Shown here: positions 34,297 to 44,766 of the stretch, piece after piece
Numbering within the stretch: position 1 is the stretch's first letter
Layout of the letters: every line of letters starts with the position of its first letter
Source: Sabethes cyaneus
Taxonomy: Eukaryota > Arthropoda > Insecta > Diptera > Culicidae
Direction: 5' to 3'
Assembly: GCF_943734655.1 (NCBI RefSeq)
Contig: NC_071355.1
Location: forward strand, 28,866,964-28,930,963
Length of the DNA stretch: 64,000 nt
Program-made: the position numbers and the translations under genes
The notes under the pieces: generated by a model
Told to the model about the DNA's origin: nothing
Seen by the model: only the letters and a program-made list of their open reading frames with translations
Database searches by the model: none

Positions 34297-34465
34297 AGCA
34301 TGACACGTGAAATCTTAGTGTTTTGCTTTTTGATTATCAAATGAACGTCACGTGAAATCTTAATGTTTTGCTTTTTGATAATCAAATGGACGACACGTGA
34401 AATCTTAATGTTTTGCTGTTTGATAATCAAATGGACGACACGTGAAATCTTAGCGTTTTTCTTTT
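34297..34465 (+). repeat. Four 45-bp tandem units with CACGTG
   Basis: Each unit contains cacgtgaaatcttaatgttt and 'tttttgataatcaaatgga'. CACGTG occurs near 34304, 34349, 34394 and 34439. The perfect E-box in every unit is notable, but no promoter is evident next to it. The antisense frame is an artefact of the repeat. Confidence 0.85.
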
Positions 34466-34589
34466 GAAATGCTGGTGTAGCATATTGATTGAATCTCAAG
34501 TGTATTCCACTTTAATACGATGTGGTTCATCCTATAGCATAGATCTAAGTGGAATCCACTTCATGAGAACGTGTTGATTTTTTACAGTG

Positions 34590-35389
34590 TACATAGCAGC
34601 GATGGCAGCGACATCAAGATTTAGTTTGCCACTTACTGCTCGAGGGGTGCTCTATTGAAGGATTACTCGTAGATTACATAAAAATCTTTTACACACTTTT
34701 TGTCAATTACCTGGTAGTCTGTTCTCTGCTAGGGGTTTCCAGCAAGGCATATAAGTGCGTAGTAATCAGAGATTACTTTTGTAATCATTTACAAATTAAT
34801 TAGGTAATCAATGGTAATCAGTAGAGTAATCAATGATAATCTTAAGTAATCATTGGTAATCATGATTAATTTATAGTAATCACAAGAGATTGATTACTGG
34901 TAATCAGAGGTAATCAGTAAAGTAATCAAAAGCTGAGAGAGATTCGCGAAGAGGAAAAATTCTAACGTCAAATGCAGCCAGTACGATCTGTCAAATGCAG
35001 CCAGTCGTTATCGTTGTCCCAAAATGGAAAAGTATTGTTAATTCTCATAAGTTTTCTGCCGGTGTTTTTGTGAAAAACACATTCGGAATTGAATTAGTCT
35101 TGTTTGTCTCAATTGTAAATTAACATTTTTGCAAAAACTGAAATGCCCGTGTGACAATTAACACCAAAATATGTTATTATAAAATGCACACTTCACACGT
35201 CCAATGAGATGTTCACGCACAAGTTTCATTTATTTGCCCGAAAATGAAAGCAAACGTAATAGGAAGAAGAAGAACAGCCAAAGCATAAGAAAAAGAAGAC
35301 CGTCTCCGCGACTCTCTCTCAGATCAAAAGTAACTTTTTTCGAAGGTGCGTAGTAATCATTGCTGTTGGAAACCCCTTGGTTCTCTGTG
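34590..35389 (-). mobile_element. CACAGAGAACAG-family copy split by a hAT-like MITE
   Basis: The minus strand reads as the left part of the family (CAGAGAACAGACTACCAGG, 'tctacgagtaatccttcaat', 'ccacttactgctcgagg' on plus). The terminal CTCTGTG is separated from the rest by the insertion at 34729-35379. This copy keeps the uninterrupted site for the 17313-19568 element. Confidence 0.7.
34729..35379. mobile_element. 651-bp hAT-like MITE rich in GTAATCA
   Basis: The ends are CTAGGGGTTTCC and, inverted, CAAGGGGTTTCC, flanked by a perfect 8-bp duplication GTTCTCTG (34721-34728 and 35380-35387). The left 200 bp contains more than ten copies of agtaatca/ggtaatca in both spacings, and one lies just inside the right end. 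Such subterminal repeats are transposase-binding clusters in other hAT elements (for example Ac). No transposase frame is present. Confidence 0.87.
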
Positions 35390-35433
35390 CCTCTAGCTGA
35401 TTAAAAAACACTGATGGCATCTCTGAACTTCAT

Positions 35434-36453
35434 CAAAGTAAATTGATATATACCAGGTATGTGACCATCGAGGGTTGCATTAGTGTGTGTAGAAAGAAGA
35501 AGAAATAGTTCTGAAATATGGTGGAACTTGCATGAAAATTAAAACTAAATTAATTGTAATTAATGAATGCAGCTATATTATTCCAGAGAAATATTTGAAC
35601 ATTTACAATGAAATGTAAGGAATATATTTTAAAGTCATTTGCACTTGTAGCCTTCTTTATTATACGTAAAAAATTTGAGAACATGGGTGACTAACTATTT
35701 CGATGTGCAATTGAAAAATGAATTAATGTTTCTAATACTTCACGATCAATACGGTATACGGTTGCTTAAATTAAAACACGTTCCATCCAACATTTTGCTT
35801 GCATGATGCTCTTGAATATCTGCCTTTGATGTCTTCTTTTAAAAAATAGTTTTATTCGAATAGATGCTTGTGCTATTGCTTGAAAATCCTTAAGTTGAAG
35901 TCACTGTTCCAAGATGATACCTTTTTATCATAAATTTACCCGTCGCAACACTATGTAGAAAACCATAAAAAGTAATCTTAGATTGCTACAAAACGGTCTT
36001 AGAAGATAATTAACACTTTAAAAGCTTACCAGAAATCAGACGAAAAATATCGCGGGCGGATAACAATGTTGCTCATGCTGCTTATTGAGCAATCATGTCC
36101 GAGCATTTTAAAAACAAATCTTTTTTGTTTTACTACTTGTAGGAAAGCGATATAACGACATTTCTTTGAGACATCTTGATACCGTTTTGATGAAAAAATT
36201 TCCGCTTGCAATTTGGAATGTTGCACTTCATTGTATTCATGAAAATACATACTAGAAATAATGTTCTAAGCATAAACATAAAAACTGTGAGAAAAAAAAT
36301 AGACAAATCTTGCGTATCCAACGATTTTTTTAAAAAATTAACTAATTTTCCATACAAAATGCTCGAAATCTCAGAACTAGTGTAGATGTGTTAGTGCAAA
36401 GTGTATATGACAGCTCGCATTGTCATATACCTGGTATATATCAATTTACTTTG
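35434..36453 (-). mobile_element. 1.0-kb TIR transposon, copy B
   Basis: The inverted ends match over about 32 bp (CAAAGTAAATTGATATATAC, then caggtat[g/a]tgac). A 10-bp duplication, TGAACTTCAT, lies at 35424-35433 and 36454-36463. The paralogous segment upstream of TRIM copy A keeps one TGAACTTCAT (reverse complement of 15128-15137), an empty site. The internal sequence is nearly the same as copy A and holds the same short frame (36133-36357, minus). It lies 272 bp upstream of the TRIM copy B start codon. Confidence 0.9.
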
Positions 36454-36725
36454 TGAACTTCATGTCATTTTATTTTTGAAAATATCTAATCTGGTACCTC
36501 TGTCTCCTTTCCTTCCAACGGTTCCAACGGCGGGCCGGAAATTCTGAATAAAAATTTTGAATTCTAGTCGGCGTAACGAGCAAGTTTTACTGGTTGTTTT
36601 ACTTTCATTTATAATTACATAGTTAGATAGTCTGCGGTGAAAGAGAAATAATCGGTGCTTAGTTACTGTTTACCCTGTTTTTAAGTATAGTCTGCAAAGT
36701 CCTGTGAACGTTCTGTAATCGTATA

Positions 36726-38299
36726 ATGGAACACGATCTTGCACCGGAAGGAATGACCTACTTTGAATGCTGCATATGCCAGCAAGCACTCAAGGATACT
36801 CAGTTGTGTCCGCGTTGTTGCAAAATGTTCTGCAACAAATGCATCCTTGAGTGGTTTGAAAAAGAAGAAAGTTGCCCTTGCTGCAGGGCAGCCATCAATA
36901 AAGCTAGCCTGGTCAAAGGGCGACCGTTTGAGGAAATGCAAAAAATGTTTGAGAACTTTCACATTCTGGATGAGCGAAACCGCTGCAGTAGACACAAAAC
37001 CCGTGAGCTGTCGCTGTTCTGTTATGTCTGCGAGGAATCGATTTGTACACATTGCTGGAACGCTGAGCCACATCTTGAGCACAAGGATCAGGCTGTACCG
37101 GTTGGTATGTATGATTCAACACGGCGTACAAGGGCATTGATCTGACGGATTCATCTGAGAATTGCGTCTGCAACGCAGCTCTCGTCGTTTGTCCTATAAT
37201 AGTATATTACCAGTCAGCGCAACTGGCTTGTTAGACCTGCATCGTAACCCGGAGTCAACTGGGCGGGCCTTTTTTTGGTATAGTTGACTTAGTAGGTAGT
37301 TGATAGCAATTTTTAATTACAGATGAAGCCTGCAATAAATTTCAGGAGCAACTGGAAAAAGATTTGCTATGGGTAAACGAACGCAATGCTGCCATAGACC
37401 GCTCACTGCGCCAAATTGAGGATCACGAGGATCAACTCGCGAATAAATGTAAAATAGCGCTGAAAAAGCTCGAAAAGATGAAGCAAACCGCTGAAGCAAA
37501 GTACCAAGAGCAACTGCAGATGCAGCGAAAGGCTAAAGATGTGTTGCAAAATAGTAAGGAACAAACCGACAACTTAAGCAACATGTGGTCTGCTTTGCTG
37601 AAAGCGGAAAACAAGTAAGTACCTCTTATATTGGGTTATAGAGTAGGTATTATCGTTTCAACGAATATTTCCTTTTACTTGCTCTAATTATCAGTGCTAA
37701 TGCATTGCATCAATTAATGGAAGCTAGGAAAACAGCTGATTCTCTGCGTTTGGAACAGGATCCTTGTGAAAAGGTAGTTAAACCATTGTACATTAGGTAA
37801 ATTACAGTGTCACAGTTGCGCGGCATTCTGAATTAATACCGAAATATTTTACAGCGACGTTCTCCCGGAAATGACAACATTATCTTTTCATTTTGTACAA
37901 TTCGATGAAGTTATCGCTAAACATAAATTTTATGAAGCACAGCAGAACTGCCGAGGCTTTCAGTGGATGCTCCGGCTAGAAAAAGAAGATGAAAATGTTC
38001 GATGTCTTTTATGTTTGATGAAAGGCGAAAACGGTGAGTATGCGATTGTACTGGAGGACGAACCACAAGAATATTTTGTGATTGAAGAACATGGCGAAAG
38101 CGTCGAACTTGGCCAGATAAATCCAACAGTCGGAAGCGATGGCTCGGTAACGGTTCGGGTTCACATTCAACAGGCGAAAACCTTTAGGGAAATGTGTACA
38201 CAGTTCGACAAGCACGTGGAACAGCTTGAGAAGGAGAACAACGAAAATAAAAGTATCCTTCGGGCACTAGCTGACTGGCAGAGCAAAAATTCTTCCTGA
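36726..38299 (+). CDS. TRIM37-like RING/B-box/coiled-coil/MATH protein, copy B
   Basis: A probable E3 ubiquitin ligase, paralogous to copy A. Exons are 36726-37104, 37323-37614, 37695-37796 and 37855-38299 (379, 292, 102 and 445 bp), identical in length and phase to copy A, giving 405 residues. The RING starts CCICQQALKDTQLCPRCCKM and closes with CPCC. The B-box has CSRH, CYVC, CTHC and H..H. A charged coiled coil (KCKIALKKLEKMKQTAEAKY) precedes the MATH-like exon (RGFQWMLRLEKEDENVRCLL). A stop in frame just upstream of the ATG supports this start. By eye the two proteins are well above 80% identical in the RING/B-box part. Intron 1 holds a SINE fragment. The family call rests on domain order and RING/B-box similarity to TRIM37; centrosomal or other roles known for TRIM37 cannot be assumed. 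Confidence 0.88.
37205..37275 (-). repeat. Feilai-like SINE head fragment in intron 1 of copy B
   Basis: The reverse complement gives a tRNA-like head (gatgcaggtctaacaagcca) that matches the SINEs at 52.1 and 54.0 kb. Only the 5' part is present. Confidence 0.5.
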
Positions 38300-38469
38300 A
38301 TATCAATGTTTTAACACGCAACAAATATTTCTTGATTTCACTTCTTGATTAACCAAATGTAACAAATGTTATTTTCTTATCCATACACTATATTAACACC
38401 GAAGTTCTGTAAGCTAATAGCACTATTTAATTTTTTTATTTTATGACTACATTCTCACTGTGTAACATA

Positions 38470-38580
38470 TGAAATGAGGAAGGCAACTACAGAAGCGCCC
38501 AACATAGCTCTGATCATCCTAAGCCCCTACCTAACGCCACCACGTGGCCATACCCGGTAATGCTCTGTCCTTAAGCGGTT
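38470..38580 (+). repeat. LINE 5'-UTR-like repeat downstream of TRIM copy B
   Basis: It reads 'gcccaacatagctctgatca', then 'taagcccctacctaacgcca' and 'ccacgtggccatacccggta'. It matches 12495-12590 (inverted) and 42285-42360. The TRIM duplication is recognisable up to here, so this block sits at or near the duplication border. Confidence 0.65.
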
Positions 38581-38689
38581 ATATATTATAGAATTTTCAA
38601 CTTGTTGTCCCGCTACTGTGAAGTTGGTGGAATTGTCAGTGTTCACTACCATAGACTTAGTTTACCATAGACCTGGGAGCTCTCGGAGA

Positions 38690-40460
38690 GGTCATCTAAC
38701 TTGCTCTGCATATCGTTTCGTATCAAGCAGTTTTCGCGGGGCTATGCCTATGGACGATCGAGAGGCGATCGGGAATAGAGAACCGTTGGAATTACGCTGC
38801 CAAGAGATCGCGCTTAAGTTGAAATCACCCAAAATAACAATTTTATCTCTAGGCTTTAATTGCGACACAATCCAATTGATAGCTTCAAGATCAAGTTTTC
38901 GTTGTTGACTCGATCGGGAGGGATGTAAACTACGCAGAGATAGAGTATTCCATCAACAGTGGTAATCGCGACCCATAGTTGTTCTACTGCCGAACTGCTG
39001 GGAGGATTAACTGTGCAGGACTTGAATCCTGAGCGAACAGCTAACAAAACGCCACCTCCAGTACTTTTACAACTATTTGAACGCGACCGATCCTGTCGGT
39101 AAACGAAGTAAGAGTCGTTAAACAACTGACTTGTCGTCGTATTTTGATTCAACCAGGTTTCGGTGAGGTCGTATACGTCATAAGGGTAATCGCTGAAGGC
39201 TAACTGGTACTCAGCGAGAGAGCTGTTCATTCCTCTAACGTTTTGATAGTATACCAGGACATTCGAGGTAGCAGATGCAGCAATACTTGATCCGGTTGAT
39301 GTCCTGGGAATTGAGGATGCGTCAGAGCGATGGATACCGTTACTGATAGGATACTTGCCATGGAAGGCGGCTTGGAAAACCCCTTCACCAGCACTAGACT
39401 CAGGGCCGGGACGACTTGGATGGCAGGAACGAGTCAGATTGAGATTGTAATTCGGTGTCTACGGCGGGCTCGACTGAGCTAGGCGGATCAGGGGTTTCCA
39501 TATTGCGTTGTGGTAGGCGTCCAGGACCGGATGATAAGCTTAAGTTTAATTGACTTGTAGTGTTTACCAAAGGCGAGGTGTAGAAATGCGGTAGAGATGT
39601 AGATGTACGTGTAGAATAACCAGAAGAGAGACCAAATAAATCCGCGCTGGAACCGGAGGAGCGATGAGGAGTACAAAGCCGTGGAATCGTGAGTACTTGC
39701 CTGTGAGGGTAAGTTGGAGGACCTCGACTGCAGATTCGACAACAGGACCGCGACGACCGAGATGAACGCTGGCAGCAAATGACCGGACTGTGTCGATCTG
39801 AGAAGAGGCCTCCATTGAGCTTTCGAATACGCGTCGCGGTGTTCTAAGTCCAATATGTCGACTACTTCCGTTACGTTCCAGGACCGCGACGACTGCTGGT
39901 CGCTGGCTGGAAAGGTTCGACTGCGGCGGGGAGGTCGGGGGCGTCCATAATTCCATCTACAGTGCGTCCCGATATTACATGCGATTGTCTGAAGTCACGG
40001 TCGTTCTGATGGAATATCCGAAGTCCAGCAGTCGGAGTGTCGTCAGCAAAGTTTCGTTCAGTAATTACCGCTAACGGATCATGCAAGTACGTAGTACTGG
40101 AAAGACGATACGGGTCAGTGGACGAAAGGGTATTTACAAGTGTGTACTTGCCGTGAAGAGAGTTTTGGAAGCCCCTTTCCCTACGCTCAGGGGGGTCGGG
40201 GGCATCCATGATACCAACAACAGAGCGTCCCAGTGTCATGCTATTTGATGAAATAAATGGTCGTCTGAAGATGGCAGTAACGTTAGATTGGCAAAAGTCG
40301 GCTGGTGGGAGCTTGGTGCAGTTTAATATCGTCGGTGTGACGGAAACTATGGTCCGTCTACTGCAGGAGTCTGCGGTAGATCTGCAGTCGAAGGGAGTCC
40401 TAAAGGGACTGGAGATAATGATGTTGCTTATCGTCCAATTCCCCTTTGGCCCTTCATACA
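38690..40460 (-). mobile_element. Jockey-type LINE, 5' part with endonuclease
   Basis: The minus strand encodes, after a degraded N-terminal region (39.3-40.46 kb, with the motif VVGIMDAPDPP/VDGIMDAPDLP repeated), an endonuclease: VLVYYQNVRGMNSSLAEYQL, VYDLTETWLNQNTT, GGGVLLAVRSGFKSC, VVYIPPDRV, then KIVILGDFNLSAISW near 38830. RT is missing. The EN motifs fit Jockey/CR1-type LINEs. Frameshifts are present. Confidence 0.75.
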
Positions 40461-41764
40461 AGAGTTGGGAAGCATGACCAATTATTGAATATGTTCAACT
40501 CTTTTTGACATGATAGGCTCATTGCTATGAACGGATGTTCTGCTAAGGCAGGCGGTAGTACCATATATTCATTAATATTCATTGACTGTGAGACCATCTG
40601 CCAGGAAGCTTGTCACATGGGGAGGAACGCTCCCGCGAGTATGAGACAAAAATTCATCAGATGAAAATGAAGTGGAGATTTCGGCCCGTCCTTAACGGCT
40701 TACAAACAGGCTCGCGATTCAGCGCAAAAGTACTACGACAAATTACTCCCGAAATCACGCAGAAGCATAAAAAAATGCATCAATTTCACAAAAAGAAAAG
40801 AAAGTAACGGCTAACTCTTGACTATTTTATTTATTTTCCCTCCCTCATGGCCTCTTAACTCTATTCTACTTATCTGTTTAAATGTTAGAGTGTGTGTTTG
40901 TGTATTGTGGCCTCCGAGATGCATGCGACGTCCAATTCTTCCGCAAGTGCACCCAGGGCTCAACAGGCCTACGGCGGTACATGGCTGACGTGCCATCTTC
41001 AGCATTCGTGCGTATTTGTAGCAAAGAACAATAGGCCTACATGGAATCGAAAGGGGCTTTTAATATTGCAACTAGCACTTCGGCTGTCTAATGTTTGCTT
41101 ACCGATCCCACTTGTCTCGGTGGTAAGCTACTCCATCACTATGCTCATGTGCCTCAGCTCAAAAATCCTCCCGTGCAGCTTAGCGTCGCTTGATCCAACT
41201 AACGGATATATGGACTTTGTAATACATATGTTAAATACTGGACGTCTGCAGGTGCAGGCTAGTACAAACCTTGCTGATGCCACTAACACGCACAGGCCGG
41301 CGATTCCCAGCCTCACTGCACCCAAACAGTCGAATCTTTCCTTCGCAGGGTTCACGTTCGATAATCTTCACTGAGTCCAGCCGACTCGATTTGAACTAAT
41401 AGCCTCGATAGGCGATGCGTGTACACCATTTTTAGCACTATCAAAATAGCAAACTGGTCTCTCAAATTGTCACAGGAATATTGATTCCACAGAACTACAG
41501 AAGTCGTCTGTGCTGAGATCAATTTGTCCGATCGGTTCTGATCTATTGCGATCCGATAACGGCGCTGAAGAGAGCGTGGGAGAGCGCAAGGATGGCATTG
41601 CCAGAGTGATTCACTGCTGTGATCGGGATGCGATGTTTTAGATTTGCCCCTTTTCGTGAGCCCGTTTTTAATTACTCCGAGAATGTGGATCGGGAGAATG
41701 CGGTCTAGTGACGTGACTCAATACGACAATTGTCACTCGCCGTGACTCACCACGGCGAGTCGAA

Positions 41765-41860
41765 TTGAGTGCTGTCACCTAGGTTACAACCGTGTCACCT
41801 AGGTAACAAACCCGTGTCACCTAAGTGACAAACTGTGTCACCTAGGTGACAACTGTCATA
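41765..41860. repeat. Four short palindromic repeats, GTCACCTAGGTGAC type
   Basis: About 22-bp units of 'gtgtcacctaggtgacaaac' occur four times with small changes, just after a hairpin (tcgccgtgactcaccacggcga, 41738-41759). Each unit is itself palindromic. From 40470 to 41700 no gene is supported; the 160-codon frame at 40892-41374 has no recognisable features. Confidence 0.75.
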
Positions 41861-41904
41861 AGTTGCTAGTTCTGTTGATCTCTGACGGTCAGTCAGTAGC
41901 TGAC

Positions 41905-43195
41905 CAGCTCTATCCTTTACCATTGGCGGCGGCGGTTTCCCCTTGTTCGGCTAGGGAGTTAGTCCAGGCTCTCTTGTCCCGCTTACAAGCTCGTTTAACA
42001 GCTCTCTCCAGTTCGGCGTATCGTTGACGAGCAGCTGTCTTAGCCGATTCGGTTCGCGCTCGCTCAATGCCTGCTTTTCCCTCTCTCCGCATTTCAGCGA
42101 TAACACGATGATGGTCGGACGGGATATTAGCGCTGCGTTTGTTGCGTACACCAAGAAGGCTCCTTTGCCATTTTCGGCTGATGCAGGTGTGGTCGATTTG
42201 GTTTTCTGTTCGGCCGTCGCGGGAAACCCACGTGACTTTATGTACTGATCTATGGGGGAAGAGCGAGGGTATGAAATAGGGAAGGCAAATGAGCGTCCAA
42301 TATAGCTCTAGCCATCCCAAGCCCCTACCTAGCGCCTCCACGTGGCCATACCTGGTAATGCTCTATTGAGTAGCCAAGCTAGGAGGTGCGTTGCTGGGTG
42401 GTTCCCGGCTGCCTGGTCTCAAAACCGCGGTTTTGGGCAGACGGCGGAGCCACACGGCCTAGCTAATAGGTAAGCCTAATAAGTTATTTTAATTATTTTT
42501 TTCGTTTTAGCTTATGAAGCATCTCCTGCTATATAGTAAAAACTGGCCAAAACGAGTTTTAATACTGCACATGGATACCAGAATGAAAAATTAAATTAAC
42601 TTTTAAAAATTAAAATTAAATAAGAAGCATTTATGGAACCCAAAGGACGCTACTCTATTCCATACGAAGGACTGCTGGTGAGATTGTTCTATTTTTATCA
42701 TTTATACCACATTTCATCTTAATATCATATCATATATTAACAGTATTATTATTGATATCATAAATGTGGAAGGCTGGATGACGGAGTGGATTGCCAACCT
42801 GAATCCTTAAGGTCTGAAGCAAATATGGCACTTCTCAATTCAAAACAAACAAATCATCACGTGGGTTAAAGTTGGTATAGCGAAATTGATTATTACATGG
42901 AAGGATCCTAATGCTGGAAGGCGACTCTTATAACCCCGGAATGCGCACAAGTGCCTCTGCTTGTGGGTCCGCCCAATCCCTTTTGGCCCTTCTGTAACAG
43001 CATTAGTGTGAAATTCATTTGATAATCAAATTTGGATCTACTGTAATTCTACCCACATACATTGGCAAGTCCTTGAAATGATGGTGGCTTTCCCCTACTA
43101 CTACTACTACTACTGATCTATGGGGGAAGAGCGATCCACCAATGACCATGTTGTTATTGACTGCAGTTTTTGGAGCGTCTTAGTAGAATACGAAA
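41905..43195 (-). mobile_element. RTE/JAM1-like LINE endonuclease fragment, split
   Basis: The minus strand reads NNNMVIGGSLFPHRSVHKV across the right flank, then TWVSRDGRTENQIDHTCISR, SANIPSDHHRVIAEMR and a linker KAGIERARTESAKTAARQRY like that of the LINE at 21.9 kb. The endonuclease is interrupted between 42267 and 43111 by an 845-bp insertion with a 23-bp target duplication. It is truncated at both ends. Confidence 0.8.
42267..43111 (+). mobile_element. 845-bp insertion with LINE-like head and (CTA)n tail
   Basis: It is bounded by a 23-bp direct repeat (actgatctatgggggaagag plus cga; 42244-42266 and 43112-43134). The head carries the LINE 5'-UTR-like block seen after both TRIM genes. The 3' end is a (cta)n run. 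The interior is mostly A+T-rich with a 3' part near 42930-43090 ('aatgctggaaggcgactctt', 'ccaatcccttttggcccttc'). Long target duplications and a simple-repeat tail indicate target-primed reverse transcription, so this is probably a non-autonomous LINE derivative or SINE-like element. Confidence 0.75.
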
Positions 43196-43257
43196 CCTAA
43201 AATTAAAAAAGAAGAAAACTTATCCAATTTAATTCTACTATGTATATTTTATTCACG

Positions 43258-44605
43258 ACAGATACGACTTGCAGGCTTACTCAGTGTCTGTTTTCGATCG
43301 TTTGGAAACTTTCTTTCAGTTTGGGACAACGGTCAAGCAACTGTGCGATTATCTCGAGACCGCCCGTCTACAAGATCATCTGACCAAGCCGATGTTGGTG
43401 CAGGAGCCAGTTGACAAGCTGCCCCCATCTTACAAGCTCGATTGGGTGCGGTATAAGCGAAACAAGGTAGGTAGTCCGTTGCGAATATTTACGAATTTCA
43501 TGAACGAAATTGTGTCCGATGTGTCCGAGATGGCGGAGTTTACCGGGTTGTCGATCAGCGAGTCTAGCCATTCTGGGAAAGGAAACCCTAACAGTAGACA
43601 GTTTGTGCATGTTCACGAAGCGGAGCAAAGGTGGAATGATGGGTTTCGAAGCGAGTCGAACAGCAAAGTGTGCTAAGATCTGTGAGCGGTCGGACCACCT
43701 TATGAAGTATTGTGATGAGTTTAGGGGAATTAACATTGCGGATGGGTTGCGCACGCTGCCTCCAGAAACACGGTAACGGACGAAATTGTCAGGGAAACCA
43801 TCATCCTCTGTTACGCCGAGTAGAAGAGTCGATTCAGTTGCAGAAAGCTGAGAATAGTGTGAATAACGGTGAGAGATGCTCGATAATTTTTCGCACGATG
43901 CAGGTTACGCTGTATGCGTGAAATCGACAGTTAAATACTGTGGCGTTTCTCGATGAAGGGTCCTCGGCAACGTTGGTGGACAATTCAGTGGCTAGTCTGC
44001 TGAGAGCGGAAGGTATGCTAGAGCCTCAAATTGTCACGTGGACCAGTAACATCAACCGTATCGAAAATCGTTCTAGAAAAGTAGAATTGATGATTTCAGC
44101 GAGAGGATCGAAGGAAAAGTTTCCGTTGTTTATATATCAGAACAGTGTCGGAGTTGCAGCTACTGAAGCAGAACGTACGCTTCGCGGATGTGAGGCGCTG
44201 CCAGCATTTGGCTGGAATTCCCGTACAGGACGATCCAGAAGCGTTGCCTACCATTCTCATCGGTTTAGACAATCTACATTTGTTCGCGCCGTTGGAGTCA
44301 AGAATCGGTAAGCCTCGTGAGCCGATCGCAGTTCGGTCGGAACTTGGATGGCCAGTCTATGGTCTATATATATTGGAAGATACAGTGGTTACTTTATTCA
44401 CTCCACCGGAACCAGTTCGTGAGTAGCATGCTTGTGAAATCCTTGAAGCGACGACGAGAAGAGTAGGGAATCATTCTGAAACGGGGTTGCTGAGGAGAGG
44501 AAATACACGCCGGTTTACCGATAGCTATCCGACGGCCGTTCGGAGAATGAAAGCAGCTCGGCGAAAGCTGGAAAAAGATCCAGTGTTGAATCAGGGGACC
44601 AAGTG
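43258..44605 (+). mobile_element. Outer BEL/Pao element, gag-protease part
   Basis: Gag-like frames (FDRLETFFQFGTTVKQLCDY; PPSYKLDWVRYKR) are followed by a CCHC knuckle (CKICERSDHLMKYC). After further frameshifts comes an aspartic protease core (AFLDEGSSATLVDNSVASLL), then 'IGLDNLHLFAPLESRIGKPR' and the start of the RT lead (SYPTAVRRMKAARRKLEKDP). No 5' LTR is visible. The sequence is then cut by the inner element and resumes at 48049 in the integrase C-terminus, so RT, RNase H and most of IN had been lost earlier. Confidence 0.82.
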
Positions 44606-44747
44606 TGTTTCTAGTTTCAATCGAGGAAATTATAGCCAGCCATGACTTATTAGGTTTGCATAAAATTTTCATTCGCTTAACAACTATCGTTGAAGTTACA
44701 AGCAATAAAACTGTTATCCTACAATTTGCAAATAGTTATTTTTAACA
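44606..44747 (+). repeat. 5' LTR of the inner BEL element
   Basis: 142 bp, TG...CA. It contains an AATAAA signal at about 44704. It differs from the 3' LTR (47907-48048) at one position in the segment aaattatagcc versus aaattaaagcc. Confidence 0.92.
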
Positions 44748-44748
44748 T

Positions 44749-44766
44749 TGGTCCTTCGAGCCGGAT
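44749..44766 (+). promoter_or_regulatory. Primer-binding site complementary to tRNA-Tyr
   Basis: TGGTCCTTCGAGCCGGAT follows the 5' LTR after one base. It is complementary to the 3' end of insect tRNA-Tyr (atccggctcgaagga plus CCA), judged from memory of that tRNA. Reverse transcription would start here. Confidence 0.75.

Noticed and set aside
34263..34499. 78-codon repetitive ORF (KISRVVHLII repeats)
   Set aside because: It is the antisense translation of the 45-bp tandem repeat.
34750..34930. CRISPR-like array
   Set aside because: The GTAATCA motifs are 7-8 bp with irregular short spacing, in a eukaryotic hAT-like MITE. No true repeat-spacer structure exists anywhere in the window.
40892..41374. 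160-codon ORF as a gene
   Set aside because: Low-complexity composition, no recognisable motif, no splice or promoter support, and it lies among LINE debris.
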